Below are positions 1 to 10,513 of a DNA stretch of 64,000 nt, piece by piece. The stretch lies in contig NC_134656.1 in NCBI RefSeq assembly GCF_030463565.1, positions 3,458,501-3,522,500 on the forward strand, in the 5' to 3' direction. The notes beneath the pieces were generated by a model. That model ran no database searches and was not told the origin of the DNA. It was given only the letters and a program-made list of their open reading frames with translations. Position 1 is the stretch's first letter, and each line of letters opens with the position of its first letter. This DNA is from Pelecanus crispus (taxonomy: Eukaryota > Chordata > Aves > Pelecaniformes > Pelecanidae). Position numbers and translations under genes: made by a program.

Positions 1-1260
1 ATATCACTGTACATTAAAATATGGGACTTCACAGGTTTTTGTTACTGTAAGTAGAATAAACATCTACAGAGAACTGTTGTCCATTTCTTAAATCTGTATG
101 TGCGTATTATTTTCTAAATATTGCTGCTTCTCAACAAACCACAAGAGACTGATGGCACACAGGTTTCATTTCCTCGCCGTTTAATGAAAGAAGATGTTTT
201 GCAGGACATCACTTACCAATGGATGTTTAATTGTAGGCATTCTGAAAAGCATATGAGAATCTGTGCTTGCGTTTTTTCTCTCAGTACTAAAACCGCCCCT
301 AATTTATTCTGAAGGGGCTTTTTAATTTGAATTAGGAAGTTTGTAATTTGTAGATTTTACACCAAAAAAATCTGAAGAAAAGAAAAAATATTAATTCAGG
401 TCAGCTTTGAATGTAAGAAAAACTCAGTTCACACCATTTATTAATTCCTTGACTTTGCATTGTTATGAAACAGATGTGTGGCTTTTCATCTTCTAGGAAA
501 CACACCTTTATCACAGATCAGTTAGGGGAATCTGGGGAATCACGATTTAGGAAGAGTAAAAATGCATCCTCCCACAGATGTAGTAGCAAAAAAATCAACA
601 GCATACAGACAGACACGAATGACTTATTTTTTAAACCACAGCTTTATATAGTTTATAATGACCTGGACTTGGGTTTTACAGCAAGGTTCCCGTGTTCTAC
701 ACTGCAGCAGATAGTAAAAGCTAGGCTGCAAAGCACATAACAATTTAACTCAATTTACAGAGACTAAAAATGGTACTGAATTATTATCATGCATTGCAAG
801 AAGGAGAAAAATAAACAATTCTCTGGCTTTGTTCAAACTTTTGATTTAACATGAAACAACTTACTATTTTGAGCTTTTATCTATGTTTGTACTAAGCTAA
901 ATTCACTTCCCAAAGAGTATTTTGCTAAATTTTTACGTAAAAGCCTCTGAAAGGTCTAGAACGACGTAAGCAGAAAGATTATTACATCTACAAAAGACTG
1001 TAATGCTCCAACTTTATGCATTCTAAAGGAGAGCACGCAGAAGGATTAGAGGAGGAGGGAAGCGTGTATGGAGTCCAATGTGCACAAAACTCCTTTTAAA
1101 ATTTCTGCTTTTGGTTCTAGAGGAAAGTCACCAGTGTAACTTTCAGGCTGTGGCTACACCTCATACAATACGGTACACTTCAACATGGAAAATGTCTGGG
1201 CATGCTACCTTGACTGATTATGCACGTCAATAAAGAATGCAGTAAACAGATTTTATTTTT
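1..1260 (+). other. AT-rich non-coding stretch, possible 3' UTR of the upstream neighbour (DIDO1 by synteny)
   Basis: No convincing coding exon is visible. The stretch is AT-rich, free of recognisable repeats, and carries AATAAA signals near 55 and at 1229-1234; the second is followed by T-rich sequence. In human the gene upstream of TCFL5, in the same orientation, is DIDO1, so this could be its long 3' UTR ending near 1.25 kb. That rests on gene order and the polyadenylation signals only; no DIDO1 peptide is visible. Confidence 0.35.
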
Positions 1261-2454
1261 TTAACCTGAAGGGAGTAAAGATTTCATATTGAAATTTTTA
1301 AAAATTTTATTCTGTTCATGAGCTAGAGTAGCATTTTTGTGCCTTTCGCGCTCTGGCTCGTTTCTAGAATGCATCTTCTGTAACAGGCATCTGTTTTTAA
1401 TACTAAAATACATAACCAGTAGCAGACACGTAACAGAGATCGAATGTGCAAACAAACTGCCCGCGATCGCGGGATGCCTGTTGCGGAGGGTGATTCTGCG
1501 TGGATGCATTCAGACCGTCTCTGAGTGGAACACTCATCCAAGCTCATTTTCATGACACCGTGTGAAAATACCACTTTACAAGTCCAGAAGAACTGAGCTT
1601 TTTTAAGGGGCTTTGGATTCGCTTTCTGCCAAAGAACAGTTCTTAACCACTGGCAAACTACTAAAGCGTTTATAGTTTAGTAACTTCATCTTACAACGGG
1701 AAACCCGGGGCTGCGGCCGCTGCTGGAGCGGTGTATTGGGTGTAGGAAAGAGCCTCCGGCCGCCGGCGCTTTGCAGAAGCGTTCTTGGTGGGGGAAAAAA
1801 GCAAAAAGGGAAAAAGCCTTTATCCGGCAACAAGGAAACAAAACATGGGTGGTAATTTCAAACCATTGTGGCTTTTTTTCTCTCTTCCAATTTTACTTCA
1901 TACTATCTGTGCTATCAGTGGCTGGTAACAACTAGCAGGTGAGAGCACCGAAGGGTGCCTGAATCGCAGAAAAGGGTGACGGACGTGGCGGATGACCCAT
2001 CGTCTGTCAGGACCTCGCAGCCCCGGCCAAACTGCTTTTGGGGAGGATTTTTAAAATACTAGGAGTGACTTAGAGCACAGCCCCGCTGCCATTCAGCAGG
2101 CCCCGTGCTCCTGAACGGCTGAGCTCTGCTCAGCTCTTAAAATAACCTGACGGAAATACAACTTTCTCCCGCAGGCTGTGGGCTGACGAATTCCTAAACC
2201 TTGTGTTGGCAAAAAAAATTCCCAGCGTGTTCGTGTTTAATGGGGTGGGGCGGGGGGAGGCCTCGCGCGGAAAAGCAACGCTGTGCTCCTGTTTAATGGC
2301 TTGGCGTGAGAAAAGCCTTGCTGCGGTCACGTTTGGGGAAGAGGAGGCTGAGGGGAGCCCTCATCGCTCTCTGCAGCTGCCCGAAAAGAGGGTGCAGCGA
2401 GGTGGGTGCTGGGTCTTCTCCCAAGCAACCAGCGATAGGAGAGGAAATGGCTTC
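1261..2454. other. Intergenic spacer, nothing coding seen
   Basis: Between the possible 3' UTR and the first CR1 fragment. It contains moderately GC-rich patches (about 1690-1780 and 1970-2060) and short open frames with no family resemblance. No gene is supported. Confidence 0.5.
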
Positions 2455-2676
2455 AAGCTGCGCCCGGGGAGGTTTAGGCTGGATATTAGGAGAAATTTCC
2501 TCACGGAAAGAGCGGTCAAGCGTTGGGACAGGCTGCCCGGAGAGGTGGGGCAGTCCCCATCCCTGGAGGGGCTCAACAGACGGGCAGAGGTGGCACTTGG
2601 GGACATGGCTCAGTGGGCGTGGGGGTGTTGGGCTGACGGCTGGATCTTAGAGGGCCCTTCCAAACCTTAGTGATTC
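2455..2676 (+). mobile_element. CR1 LINE 3' fragment, sense orientation
   Basis: The text from 'aggctggatattaggagaaa' through the stretch about a failed weight-lifting-like run 'ggacaggctgcccgg' and 'ccctggaggggctcaa' is the familiar 3' body of chicken repeat 1 non-LTR elements. It is truncated at the 5' end, as most CR1 copies are. It lies just upstream of the TCFL5 CpG island. The boundaries are approximate. Confidence 0.8.
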
Positions 2677-2755
2677 CTGGCTTTATTCTCATTAAAAAGA
2701 ACCCAGCCACCAAGCCAGGGCACATGAAACTAATTATTCCTCTCCCCTTAACTGG

Positions 2756-2842
2756 TTTAGTGGTGGACTTGGTAGTGTAGGTTAATGGTTGGACCGGATG
2801 ATCTTAAAGGTCTTTTCCAACCTAAACGAATCCACAATTCCT
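2756..2842 (+). mobile_element. CR1 3'-end fragment, sense orientation
   Basis: Contains 'ggttggaccggatgatctta' and 'aggtcttttccaacctaaac', the terminal block of CR1. It is a separate short copy from the one ending near 2676, since it carries only the extreme 3' end. It sits about 0.2 kb from the start of the CpG island. Confidence 0.85.
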
Positions 2843-3019
2843 TCCCCTGAAGATGGGAGATGGTGAGTTTCAGCGAGCCTCCTTCCTCCCCCTCAGCCTC
2901 TCCCTGCTCTTGGCAGTCTCCCCTGGACATTTCCTCACCGACCGGGCTCCCCCGCCCCGCCTCGTCGCTTTTCCACAGCCCGAACTGGACAAAACACAAA
3001 AAAAAAAAACCCCAAACCC

Positions 3020-3600
3020 AACAGCAGCCCGGGGTGCCCGTCCCGCCCCGCCGCCGCCTCCTCCCCTCAGGGCGGCCGCCCTCAGCCGCGGGGCGGGGCC
3101 AGGGGGGTTGGCCACGCCCCGGGGGCGGGGCTCGGCGGGGCGGGGCAGGCGCGCGGCGGGCGGCGGTTGCGCGCGGCGGTTGGCGGAGGGCGGGGGCAGC
3201 GGGGCGGGGCGCGGCCGCTGCGCGGGCGTTGGGGTGGGCTGAGGGGGGCGGCGGGCTCCGCTCCGGAGCCTCCCCGCCGGAGCCTGCTCTGCGGAGCCTC
3301 CCCGCCGGAGCCGGGGCATCCCGCGCCCGCGGGGCGAGCGGCTCCCCCCGCTTCCTGTCAGCCGGGGCCTGTCCCTCCGCCCTGCCCCGGGAGGGGCCGC
3401 GCTGGGGCCCGCCGGGGTCCTCTGAGGGAGCCGTAGGCAGCGGGGTGGCCGGGGCCTCCCTCCCGAGGCCGGCCGTTGGCAGGTGAAGCTGTTTGTCGTG
3501 CGGAGCGGGGGGGAGGGTCCGCCCGGGCCCAGAGGGGCTGCTGGAGGGGGAGACATGGTTAAACCGCCTGGTACCCCCGCCATCGGGAGCTTGCTCTTCC
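3020..3600 (+). promoter_or_regulatory. TCFL5: CpG island promoter of TCFL5
   Basis: Extremely GC- and CpG-rich, with repeated GC boxes of the form ggggcggggc (for example around 3091-3100, 3121-3150 and 3199-3208) and no TATA box. This is a typical Sp1-type broad promoter just upstream of the TCFL5 start codon. A 22-bp unit, (c/g)cggagcctccccgccggagc plus c, occurs twice at 3263-3284 and 3291-3312. The transcription start is not determinable by eye. Confidence 0.8.
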
Positions 3601-3699
3601 CTCTGTCACCTCGTGGTGGTAGGGAATACGTATTAAGCGCAATTCATTTTGCCCCCCCCCCCTTCTTTTTTTAATGGTTAGTACCGATAATTTTTGCAG
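3483..3699 (+). other. TCFL5: Possible 5' UTR intron of TCFL5
   Basis: A CAG|GTGAAG donor at 3482/3483 inside the CpG island and a pyrimidine-rich 'tttttgcag' acceptor ending at 3699 would make a 217-bp intron in the 5' UTR, leaving about 56 nt of leader before the ATG at 3756. A second acceptor-like 'ctgtag' ends at 3753. A single unspliced first exon is equally possible. Confidence 0.4.
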
Positions 3700-3755
3700 G
3701 TTTTACGCTTTACTGTTGAAAGGGACATTGGTGACTGATTAGGTTTACTGTAGTC

Positions 3756-4489
3756 ATGTCAGGATCAGCCCCAGAGGAGCCTCAGACCTCCATCCCTCAA
3801 AGCCCAGCTAGTGTTCCTGATCCTGCTCCGGTTGCTGTCGGACCTGGAGGCCCAAGTGACGTTTCCTTTGGTGAGCAAAATCTTAGCTTCACCACCACAG
3901 ACGTCAGCCTGGTGGAGATGATGGAAATTGAGTATACGCAGCTGCAGCACATACTTTACTCACACACGGAGGCACAAGCTGGTGAAGGTGAAGTGGAAGC
4001 TAGGCTCAATTCTCTCTCCTCGCCTGGTAATTCTGCAGACCCCCCTCTGCACCAGACCTCACTGAACACCAGTCAGGTGGGGTGTTCATCAAACAGCACT
4101 GGGAACCCGTCGGTTTACCCAGTTGTCTGTCAGTCAGGATTACCTTCTGACACCAATTTGTTAAGTTCCAACCCACATTTGGGCTATGCTGACTTTCAGG
4201 AGCTCAGAATGATGTTACTTAGCGAGTCTAACCTCCCTTTGAACCGAACAGGTAAAACGCCTGACAGTAGCTCTGTAGACGTCCCAGGACAGAGTTTAGT
4301 AAAAGTTAAACATGGTGAAAATGTTGTTGGGGCGAATAAAGGAAACATACTTGTTGAAAATTCGGCACTGGCACCAGAGCCTAGATCTAAATCTGCAGTC
4401 AGAGTTCGGTTGGAAGACAGATTCAACAGCATCCAGACAGAAAACCCCAGATGTCAAGAACCCCAAGAATCTGGAGTAACTCTTAACAA
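3756..4489 (+). CDS. TCFL5: TCFL5 coding exon 1
   Basis: Encodes residues 1-244 plus two bases of Asn245, and contains all N-terminal conserved motifs. The donor is CAA|GTGTGT, phase 2. Reading through the donor adds only about ten residues before a stop at 4521-4523. Confidence 0.93.
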
Positions 4490-7400
4490 GTGTGTTGCAA
4501 TTAATTTTAGTTTATGTTGTTAAACTATGTATCATCATATAGTTCAAAACTGATTTGCTACACGAAACCTAAGAACAGTACTTTTTTTAATACATGAGAA
4601 TGACGGGCTTTTTTAAATTGTGCCAGTCAAACGTGGCTGCAACTCCACTGAGCTCAGCTTAGGCCCCTCTGTATATTGCATAAATGGTACAGAATGTAGT
4701 TCCAAAATTAATTATTTTACAACTTTATTCTTGTTAACAACATGTAATGTAAAGAAAGGTGAGAGAAGAGCATTACGTAGTTTTAGCATGCAACTTGCTA
4801 AAAGCAAAGTAGATTTTTGATCATAATAAAATATTAAGAGCGATTGATTAGTGTTAGATGTGGAAGCCTGACATGGGGAAAACTTTGAGCAAAAATACTG
4901 TTTTACAGTCTGGCCCTGTAACTATTAGTGTACCGATAAAACATTTCATTGAGGCGTAAAGCAGAATTGTTACTGCACAGAATAAAATACCTTCTCAGCT
5001 GATTGGTTTGGGGTTTGGTTTTTTTTTTTTGTCCCTGAAGTAGGCAAAATGGCAATAACAACGATTGCTGTTTACAGTAAATGAAAGTGGTTTCTCGGTG
5101 ATAGTTACTAGCAGTATGGGTAGCTGTAAATTTTTCTGCACTCATTTTCAGGTAGTCAGTCTGGTATGTTTTCTGTGTTGTTTTTTTGGTTTTTTTTTTA
5201 AGTTTAGTAACATTGATTCGACAGCCATCAGAACTGATAGGTGTTCCTCTTCATCAGCAAGAAAACAAGTGTGCTGCATTAGGGAAAAACAAGACTGCAC
5301 CTGCCACGTCTTCTTTACAGTTCACGTACCCGTTATTTACTATGAACGCATGTTCTACTGCTGCAAGTACTAATCCTTCACAAGCACAGGTAGATGACGT
5401 ATTCACCGCTCGTACTCTGCTAATTTCAAATGCTAATCATGTTAACCTCTTAGGTGTAATGTAATTGTAAAGGTTTGTGTTCAAGTGTGACTTGGTTTGA
5501 ACAGGGATGATCAGAGTGATCTGTAATGCAACTTATTTATTCTTATGTTAATCTTTTAAGACCGTCAAAAGTAATTTGACACAAAACCCAATTGTGCGGA
5601 AGTTACGTCATTTGTGATCGCGTGCATCCAGGTAATGATCAATAGGCCATTAGATTTCTTACTGGAAGGACTTTTTTCTTGAGTTTATCAGTGTATCTGC
5701 TTCATCTACGCAGGACAAGAAGGAGACACTTAGTACCATTTTCTATGGTTCCTTTTTTCCTAATTAATTTTGATTAAAAAGATTTCCCCCCTCCCCCCAA
5801 CTCGCAGTAACCTCTGAAGCAAGAGTGATAGCATGGCACTTGGAAATGTCAGAGGTATCCCCAAAAAATTCAGCAGTCTGTTAAAATCCTATGGTTGTGG
5901 GTGTGCAGAAGTAATTGGGATTTATTCAGATAGGACACATTGAATCACAGGGCTAAAACTAAAAAAAAGACGTTAACATGAAGATATCAAGATAGGCTCT
6001 TTTTTTACATATATAGTCCTCTAAGTATTTCCTTTTTGGTTTTCACAGACCTCTGGAACGTCTTGCACTATTTTGGAAGCTGCCAAACAAGACCTTGGGA
6101 TACCCAAGACATTCTCTTTCTGCTATCAGGAAGTTGAATCCACAAAACAGACAGTAGGTGCTATGAGTAAAGCTTTGCCTGAGGAAGTCTGGATTAAAGT
6201 TGGAGGTAAAGCATTTATCTTCTTTTCACTTAGCTTTCTCTTGGCCTTCAAACCAACAATTTTTTCTGAATTTTTGTGCTTTTTAGAATGAATATGATTT
6301 TAGTGAATCGTGTGAGGTGTGGTTTCTATGTCTGAGCTGTGCTATAGGCAATATGGGACTAGATTTCTCCAAGAAAATTCAACACCTATGATTTTAGCTG
6401 TACTTTCAAAATTGTGTAGCACTTCTAGCTTGATGTGAGAAAACCCAAGGTTGCAAAGTACCTTTGAAAATCTGGGCCTGGAGATTCTACGCTTTTTGAC
6501 CCCAAAGTTGATACAGCAGTTGCAGTCAGTATCGAACTGAAGAACATTTAAAGGGCTGCCTCAAATGCTAATCGAAGGCAGGCATGATCTCAGTGGGTTT
6601 TCTGAGAAAATAGAAGCTAGGTGGATTTTGAAACAGCAAGCAGTGCCTTAGGGCTTCCGAAGGACATGCGTTGCTGTAAGAGTGAGTCGAGGTTGGCAAT
6701 AAAGCTTCAAAGATTATTCCACATAAATAAAGTGACAAAAAATTTTCCACGGTCTTAATTTTCAGTGATTAGTGGGAGGGTTATAAATAGGTTCTTCTTT
6801 TCCTCTTTGTTTTTCCAAGAAGACACTTCATGCAAGCAAGTGATAAACAGAAGAAGTTGCAGCCGAATAAGCCCATCGGATGCAAACATGGATCGCAAAC
6901 CTCTCAGTGAAATTCAAAATATGCGTGATGGTAGCCACAGTACTGCATCTGCCCAGGGGGCATGGCAGTCAGCACAGTCCAATTCCAGTATGCAGGTGCA
7001 GGGTGGCACGCAGGACGGCATCACTCAGCGAAGAGAAAGACATAACCGCATGGAGAGAGACAGAAGGTAATTTCTCTGAGGGGTGGCAAGACAAAGTTTT
7101 TGAAGCCTAAAATACTGAGACTGTAATACTCCTGTCATTATCCAGAGTAAAATGTACATTTGACCTATTTTGTTTTACCTACAAGAAAAAGCAGTGCAGG
7201 TGGTGAGGGTTTGGTGTTTGTTAGAGGAAAAAAATAAGTATGTTTCATTGTGCTCGTCTTTGTTGGGTTTTTAACTCTGTAAACAAACAAAAAGAGATTT
7301 CAAAACATTCAACCAATTCTATAAAGATAAGGTAATGTGTATAACATGACTTGTACACAAATACAAAGCTTGTAGCAAACAAAAACAAGTCCCCAAAGCC

Positions 7401-8496
7401 CATGGCTTGTAGCGCATCTGAGTGCTCTTCCTTTTTTTATTTTTTTCCTTCCTCTTGCCCATCAGTGGATAACCTTTTGTATTTGCCTGTAGGCGCAGAA
7501 TCCGGATCTGTTGTGATGAGCTGAACCTTCTGGTTCCATTCTGTACCGTTGATACTGATAAGGCGACAACTTTACAGTGGACAACTGCGTTTCTGAAGTA
7601 CATTCAGGAAAGGCATGGTGATTCTCTGAAACAGGTTTTAAATCTCATTTCATTTTTGTTCTTGATAAAAACGTGAAATGTTTTAAAGCTATCGTAACAG
7701 AGCTAAAAGTATATGGAACGCTTCTGCTTGATGCTGTTTGTGAAGGACCTCTGTATCATTGAAACTTTCTTTTAAAAGTGTGGTTTTTTTTTTTTAAATA
7801 GCTGTCCTTACAACAGTTTCAGTTCAGTAGCGTGAAATCATAGGCTGTCCTCAGTCAGGGTTTTCAAATCAGATTGTGGTGGTTTTTTTTTTTTTTTTTT
7901 TTTAAAGTTAGCTACTATCTGGACAACAATGTAGAATTGAGGTCCTCTTCAGTCATTCCTCCCTGCCCTCCCCTCCTTAATTTTCTCTATTTTCTGCTCG
8001 TTTCATGGAGTTGTCTTCTAGCTAGCTTTCATGCACTGGTAGTTCTGTGATGGGATTCACAGCTCCATGCCCACGCTGTCTCAAAGTAGGTGAGAGTAGT
8101 CAAGGCTTATAAGCCCTACAAGCAGCTCCCATGCAACCACACCAGTAGTTGCAGCCCCAGAGTCATTCTGGCTTTGCCAAGTACCTTTAGAGAGCAGGTG
8201 GAGCGTGTATAGGAAAAGCTGCTTGTCAAGATACTGCTATGGCTCCTCTGTGCTTCCTATTAAAGATATATTTTTTTTTTCGCCCAAGACACTAGTGAAA
8301 CAAAAACATACATCTCAAGTAAATATCTACATTAAACATAATTGTTATTTATTTTTTTGTATTTTGATTTTTTTAGGAATTTGAGACTGTGTTCTGTGGT
8401 AAAACAGGCAGGAGACTAAAAATAGCAAGATCAGACTCATTTATAACGTGTCCAGTGCAGGAAAACACGCATGGCTATGGAGACCAAGTAGTCTGA
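3756..8496 (+). CDS. TCFL5: TCFL5, bHLH transcription factor-like 5 (gene span, six coding exons)
   Basis: Joining 3756-4489, 5203-5389, 6049-6205, 6820-7066, 7493-7634 and 8377-8496 gives 528 aa with no stop; human TCFL5 is about 500 aa. The N-terminus has LSFTTTDVSLVEM and EYTQLQHILYSH, the middle has FQELRMMLLSE and RVRLEDRFNSI, and the C-terminal third has a bHLH domain at about residues 430-483. The basic region carries His434, Glu438 and Arg442, the His-Glu-Arg set that reads CACGTG-type E-boxes. The ATG at 3756 was chosen because MSG and the following acidic, Pro-rich run match the family start. In mammals the protein is nuclear and prominent in male germ cells. The gene converges on COL9A3. 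The only oddity is a usable polyadenylation signal inside intron 1. Confidence 0.95.
4825..4830 (+). terminator. TCFL5: AATAAA in TCFL5 intron 1 (possible intronic polyadenylation)
   Basis: Canonical AATAAA about 300 nt downstream of the in-frame stop reached if exon 1 is not spliced. Use of this site would make a 255-aa product without the bHLH domain. There is no transcript evidence here. Confidence 0.3.
5203..5389 (+). CDS. TCFL5: TCFL5 coding exon 2
   Basis: Follows a long T tract ending in AAG. The first base completes Asn245, giving NNLVTLIRQPSEL, then QFTYPLFTMNACST; both are strongly conserved in the family. The donor is CACAG|GTAGAT, phase 0. Confidence 0.93.
6049..6205 (+). CDS. 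TCFL5: TCFL5 coding exon 3
   Basis: The acceptor is tttcacag. Encodes residues 308-359, including FSFCYQEVESTKQT and LPEEVWIKVG. The donor is GGAG|GTAAAG, phase 1. Confidence 0.92.
6820..7066 (+). CDS. TCFL5: TCFL5 coding exon 4 (start of bHLH)
   Basis: The acceptor is tttttccaag. Encodes residues 360-441, ending with RRERHNRMERDR, the first part of the basic region. Its codons run in phase into exon 5 through a split Arg442 codon (AG|G). Confidence 0.94.
7493..7634 (+). CDS. TCFL5: TCFL5 coding exon 5 (helix-loop-helix)
   Basis: Completes the basic region (RRIRICCDELNLLVPFC), then the loop and helix 2 (KATTLQWTTAFLKYIQERHG). The acceptor is tgcctgtag and the donor is CAG|GTTTTA, phase 0. 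Confidence 0.96.
8377..8496 (+). CDS. TCFL5: TCFL5 terminal coding exon 6
   Basis: The acceptor is gatttttttag. Encodes EFETVFCGKTGRRLKIARSD then FITCPVQ, close to the vertebrate C-terminus, and stops with TGA at 8494-8496. Confidence 0.94.
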   Translation, partial: EFETVFCGKTGRRLKIARSDSFITCPVQENTHGYGDQVV

Positions 8497-9400
8497 ACTG
8501 ACCGCCTTGAATTGTATGACAGGTGTGGCTAACTAACAGTGGCCCAAACTATTTTATTATTTTCTCCGTTTACATGCTGAGTATGAATTGCAAACTATAA
8601 CTTGTAAAGAATATAGAAATAGAGCTTTAAAGAAAACAGTCTTTATTCAAAATGGAGATGAAAGTTAACTTACCAGCAATAGAAATCAGTGCTCTGTTAA
8701 AGGGGCTTTGGGACCAGAAGCTACAAGAAAATGTCATGACAGCTAAATATTTTCCCCCTTTAGTTACAAAAAAATCTGTTCTATTTGTGGTTCTGCTTTG
8801 GGTTTGTTTTTTTTTTTTTTTAAAGATGATCCAGTACAGTTAGAAAGAGTTGTAGAACATCAATCTGTCCTGTTATTTTAATGACTAGATGCAAATGTAC
8901 TGTTCAAGTGTAAAAAGAAATTAAAGTTACCATATTGTAATGCCCATTTTTTTCCATTAAAAATGTAAAGGCTAGAAACTATGCACTTAATTAACCAATA
9001 TAAACTGTGCTGATGTTATGAAGTTCACATTTGCCATACATACTGTAACATACTTGGCTCTGAAGAGTAATGCAACGGTGTTAGCACTTTTTTTTAAAAT
9101 ACAGTACTGTTTTTAATGTCTGTCACACAACTGTCCAACAGTTTTGTGTATTGTTACTTTAGTCCAAGAGTGGCATATTGTAAAGAGTAGATTATTTAAA
9201 TGCAGAAACTATTTTCATATTTAAAGATTAATACGACTCCTTTCATAGGCTTTAGCATATAGGGCAGAAATAGAATAGTGTGTGAGCTGAAAGTGGTTTT
9301 ATTAATTATTTTTTTTTAAAATAGATGATGCTAGCAGGTTTTAAAGTACAGAAAGGTCTCCCAAAAAAACTACTGTTTTAAATCACGGATATGGACGATT
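8497..9400 (+). other. TCFL5: TCFL5 3' UTR and convergent intergenic zone
   Basis: AT-rich non-coding sequence. The best TCFL5 polyadenylation signals are ATTAAA at 8920-8925 and 8956-8961, giving a 3' UTR of roughly 450-480 nt. No CR1 copy or gene is seen. The exact end is not determinable by eye. Confidence 0.55.
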
Positions 9401-9517
9401 TTGCAGCAATTTATTTCCAAACAATCCTAGTAAAACCACTTCTGGAAAATGGGGTTCAGCTGAGGTAATGACACTTACAACATCACAAAGAAAAGGTTAA
9501 AAAAAAAAAAATCTCCT

Positions 9518-9523
9518 TTTATT
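9518..9523 (-). terminator. COL9A3: Candidate COL9A3 polyadenylation signal
   Basis: On the minus strand this reads AATAAA followed within 20 nt by a run of T, a reasonable cleavage context, and would give an 0.8-kb 3' UTR. Competing minus-strand AATAAA signals lie at 9654-9659 and 10293-10298, the latter only about 40 nt after the stop codon. Confidence 0.4.
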
Positions 9524-10337
9524 TTTACAACAGTTCATACAGGTGTTTTTGGCTGGACTTCAGAAGAGCATCCTTTCTCGTTTGGGATTTCGTTTACAAT
9601 TACTGTGCAAATAGCTTAAGTAGAGGTCGTGAGAATGCTGTTACTTAATTTCCTTTATTATCATATGGAAATATACAGAAATTCTCCCCGTAAATTAAAA
9701 AAATATATATTACACCTTTTGCAGAATTTGATTGCAAAAGGATTACTATTTACTAGTCTTGGCAAGTATTTGAGGTGCAATCTGAAAATTGGTAATTGAC
9801 AGCACATACATAAGCCTATGGGCTTTACGTAGGCCGGAATCTTAAAGATATTAAAATATGGGATATTTAAATGCCGAATTTCCACTGCTATAAATAGCAG
9901 TTAGGTGCCTGAATACCTTAACAATGCGTAGCTTACGCAGGTTTGTGCACTCACTGAAGGAATTCAGCACCAAGGAACTCAGCTGAGAAGGCTCAAACGT
10001 TTATACAGCGAAGTCGCGATCTTTAGTACAGAGTTCGGGGGGCGTAACGGTACAAAGGACCAGTGCTTCCTCTTGCGGGTCTCTTGAACAAAGGGAGAAA
10101 GGGAAGGTGAGGTGGTTTAGCAGTAAAAATTCTGGAAAATAACTGGGGGGAGGAGAGCACCTTTAATTAAAAGTTTTCATCTGATGCTTTCTTTTTCATA
10201 GAACTGTGTCAAAGTCTCCACTTAATATAATAGAAGGAACATTTGTCCGTTTATCACTAGGAGGGTTCTGTCTGTTTTCTTACAATGCACTGTTTATTTA
10301 AATATTCAGTCACTTCTCCACTTCTTGTACTGTTGTT

Positions 10338-10513
10338 TTATGATTTTTTGGAAGTTGATACTCCAACAGCTCCCATGCAAGCCGACGTGTCGCATATTCC
10401 TGGAGTTCCCTGAGCCCCAATAGCACCAGGAGTACCGGGATCGCCTGGAAGACCGGGTTCACCCTGAGCACCATCACGACCATTTTTAGTAATTCCAGGT
10501 ACACCAGGCGGTC
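10338..10513 (-). CDS. COL9A3: COL9A3 exon 32 (end of COL1 and NC1)
   Basis: Encodes residues 618-675: Gly triplets with the GITKN interruption, then [19 protein letters not shown] and a short Lys/Ser tail, stop TAA at 10338-10340. The Cys-X4-Cys pair forms interchain disulfides in collagen IX. The acceptor on the minus strand is cttgtttag. Confidence 0.97.

Noticed and set aside
2870-3583. Long minus-strand open frame (237 codons) in the TCFL5 CpG island
   Set aside because: Composition is Pro/Arg/Gly/Ala only, as any frame in extreme GC gives; no domain and no splice context.
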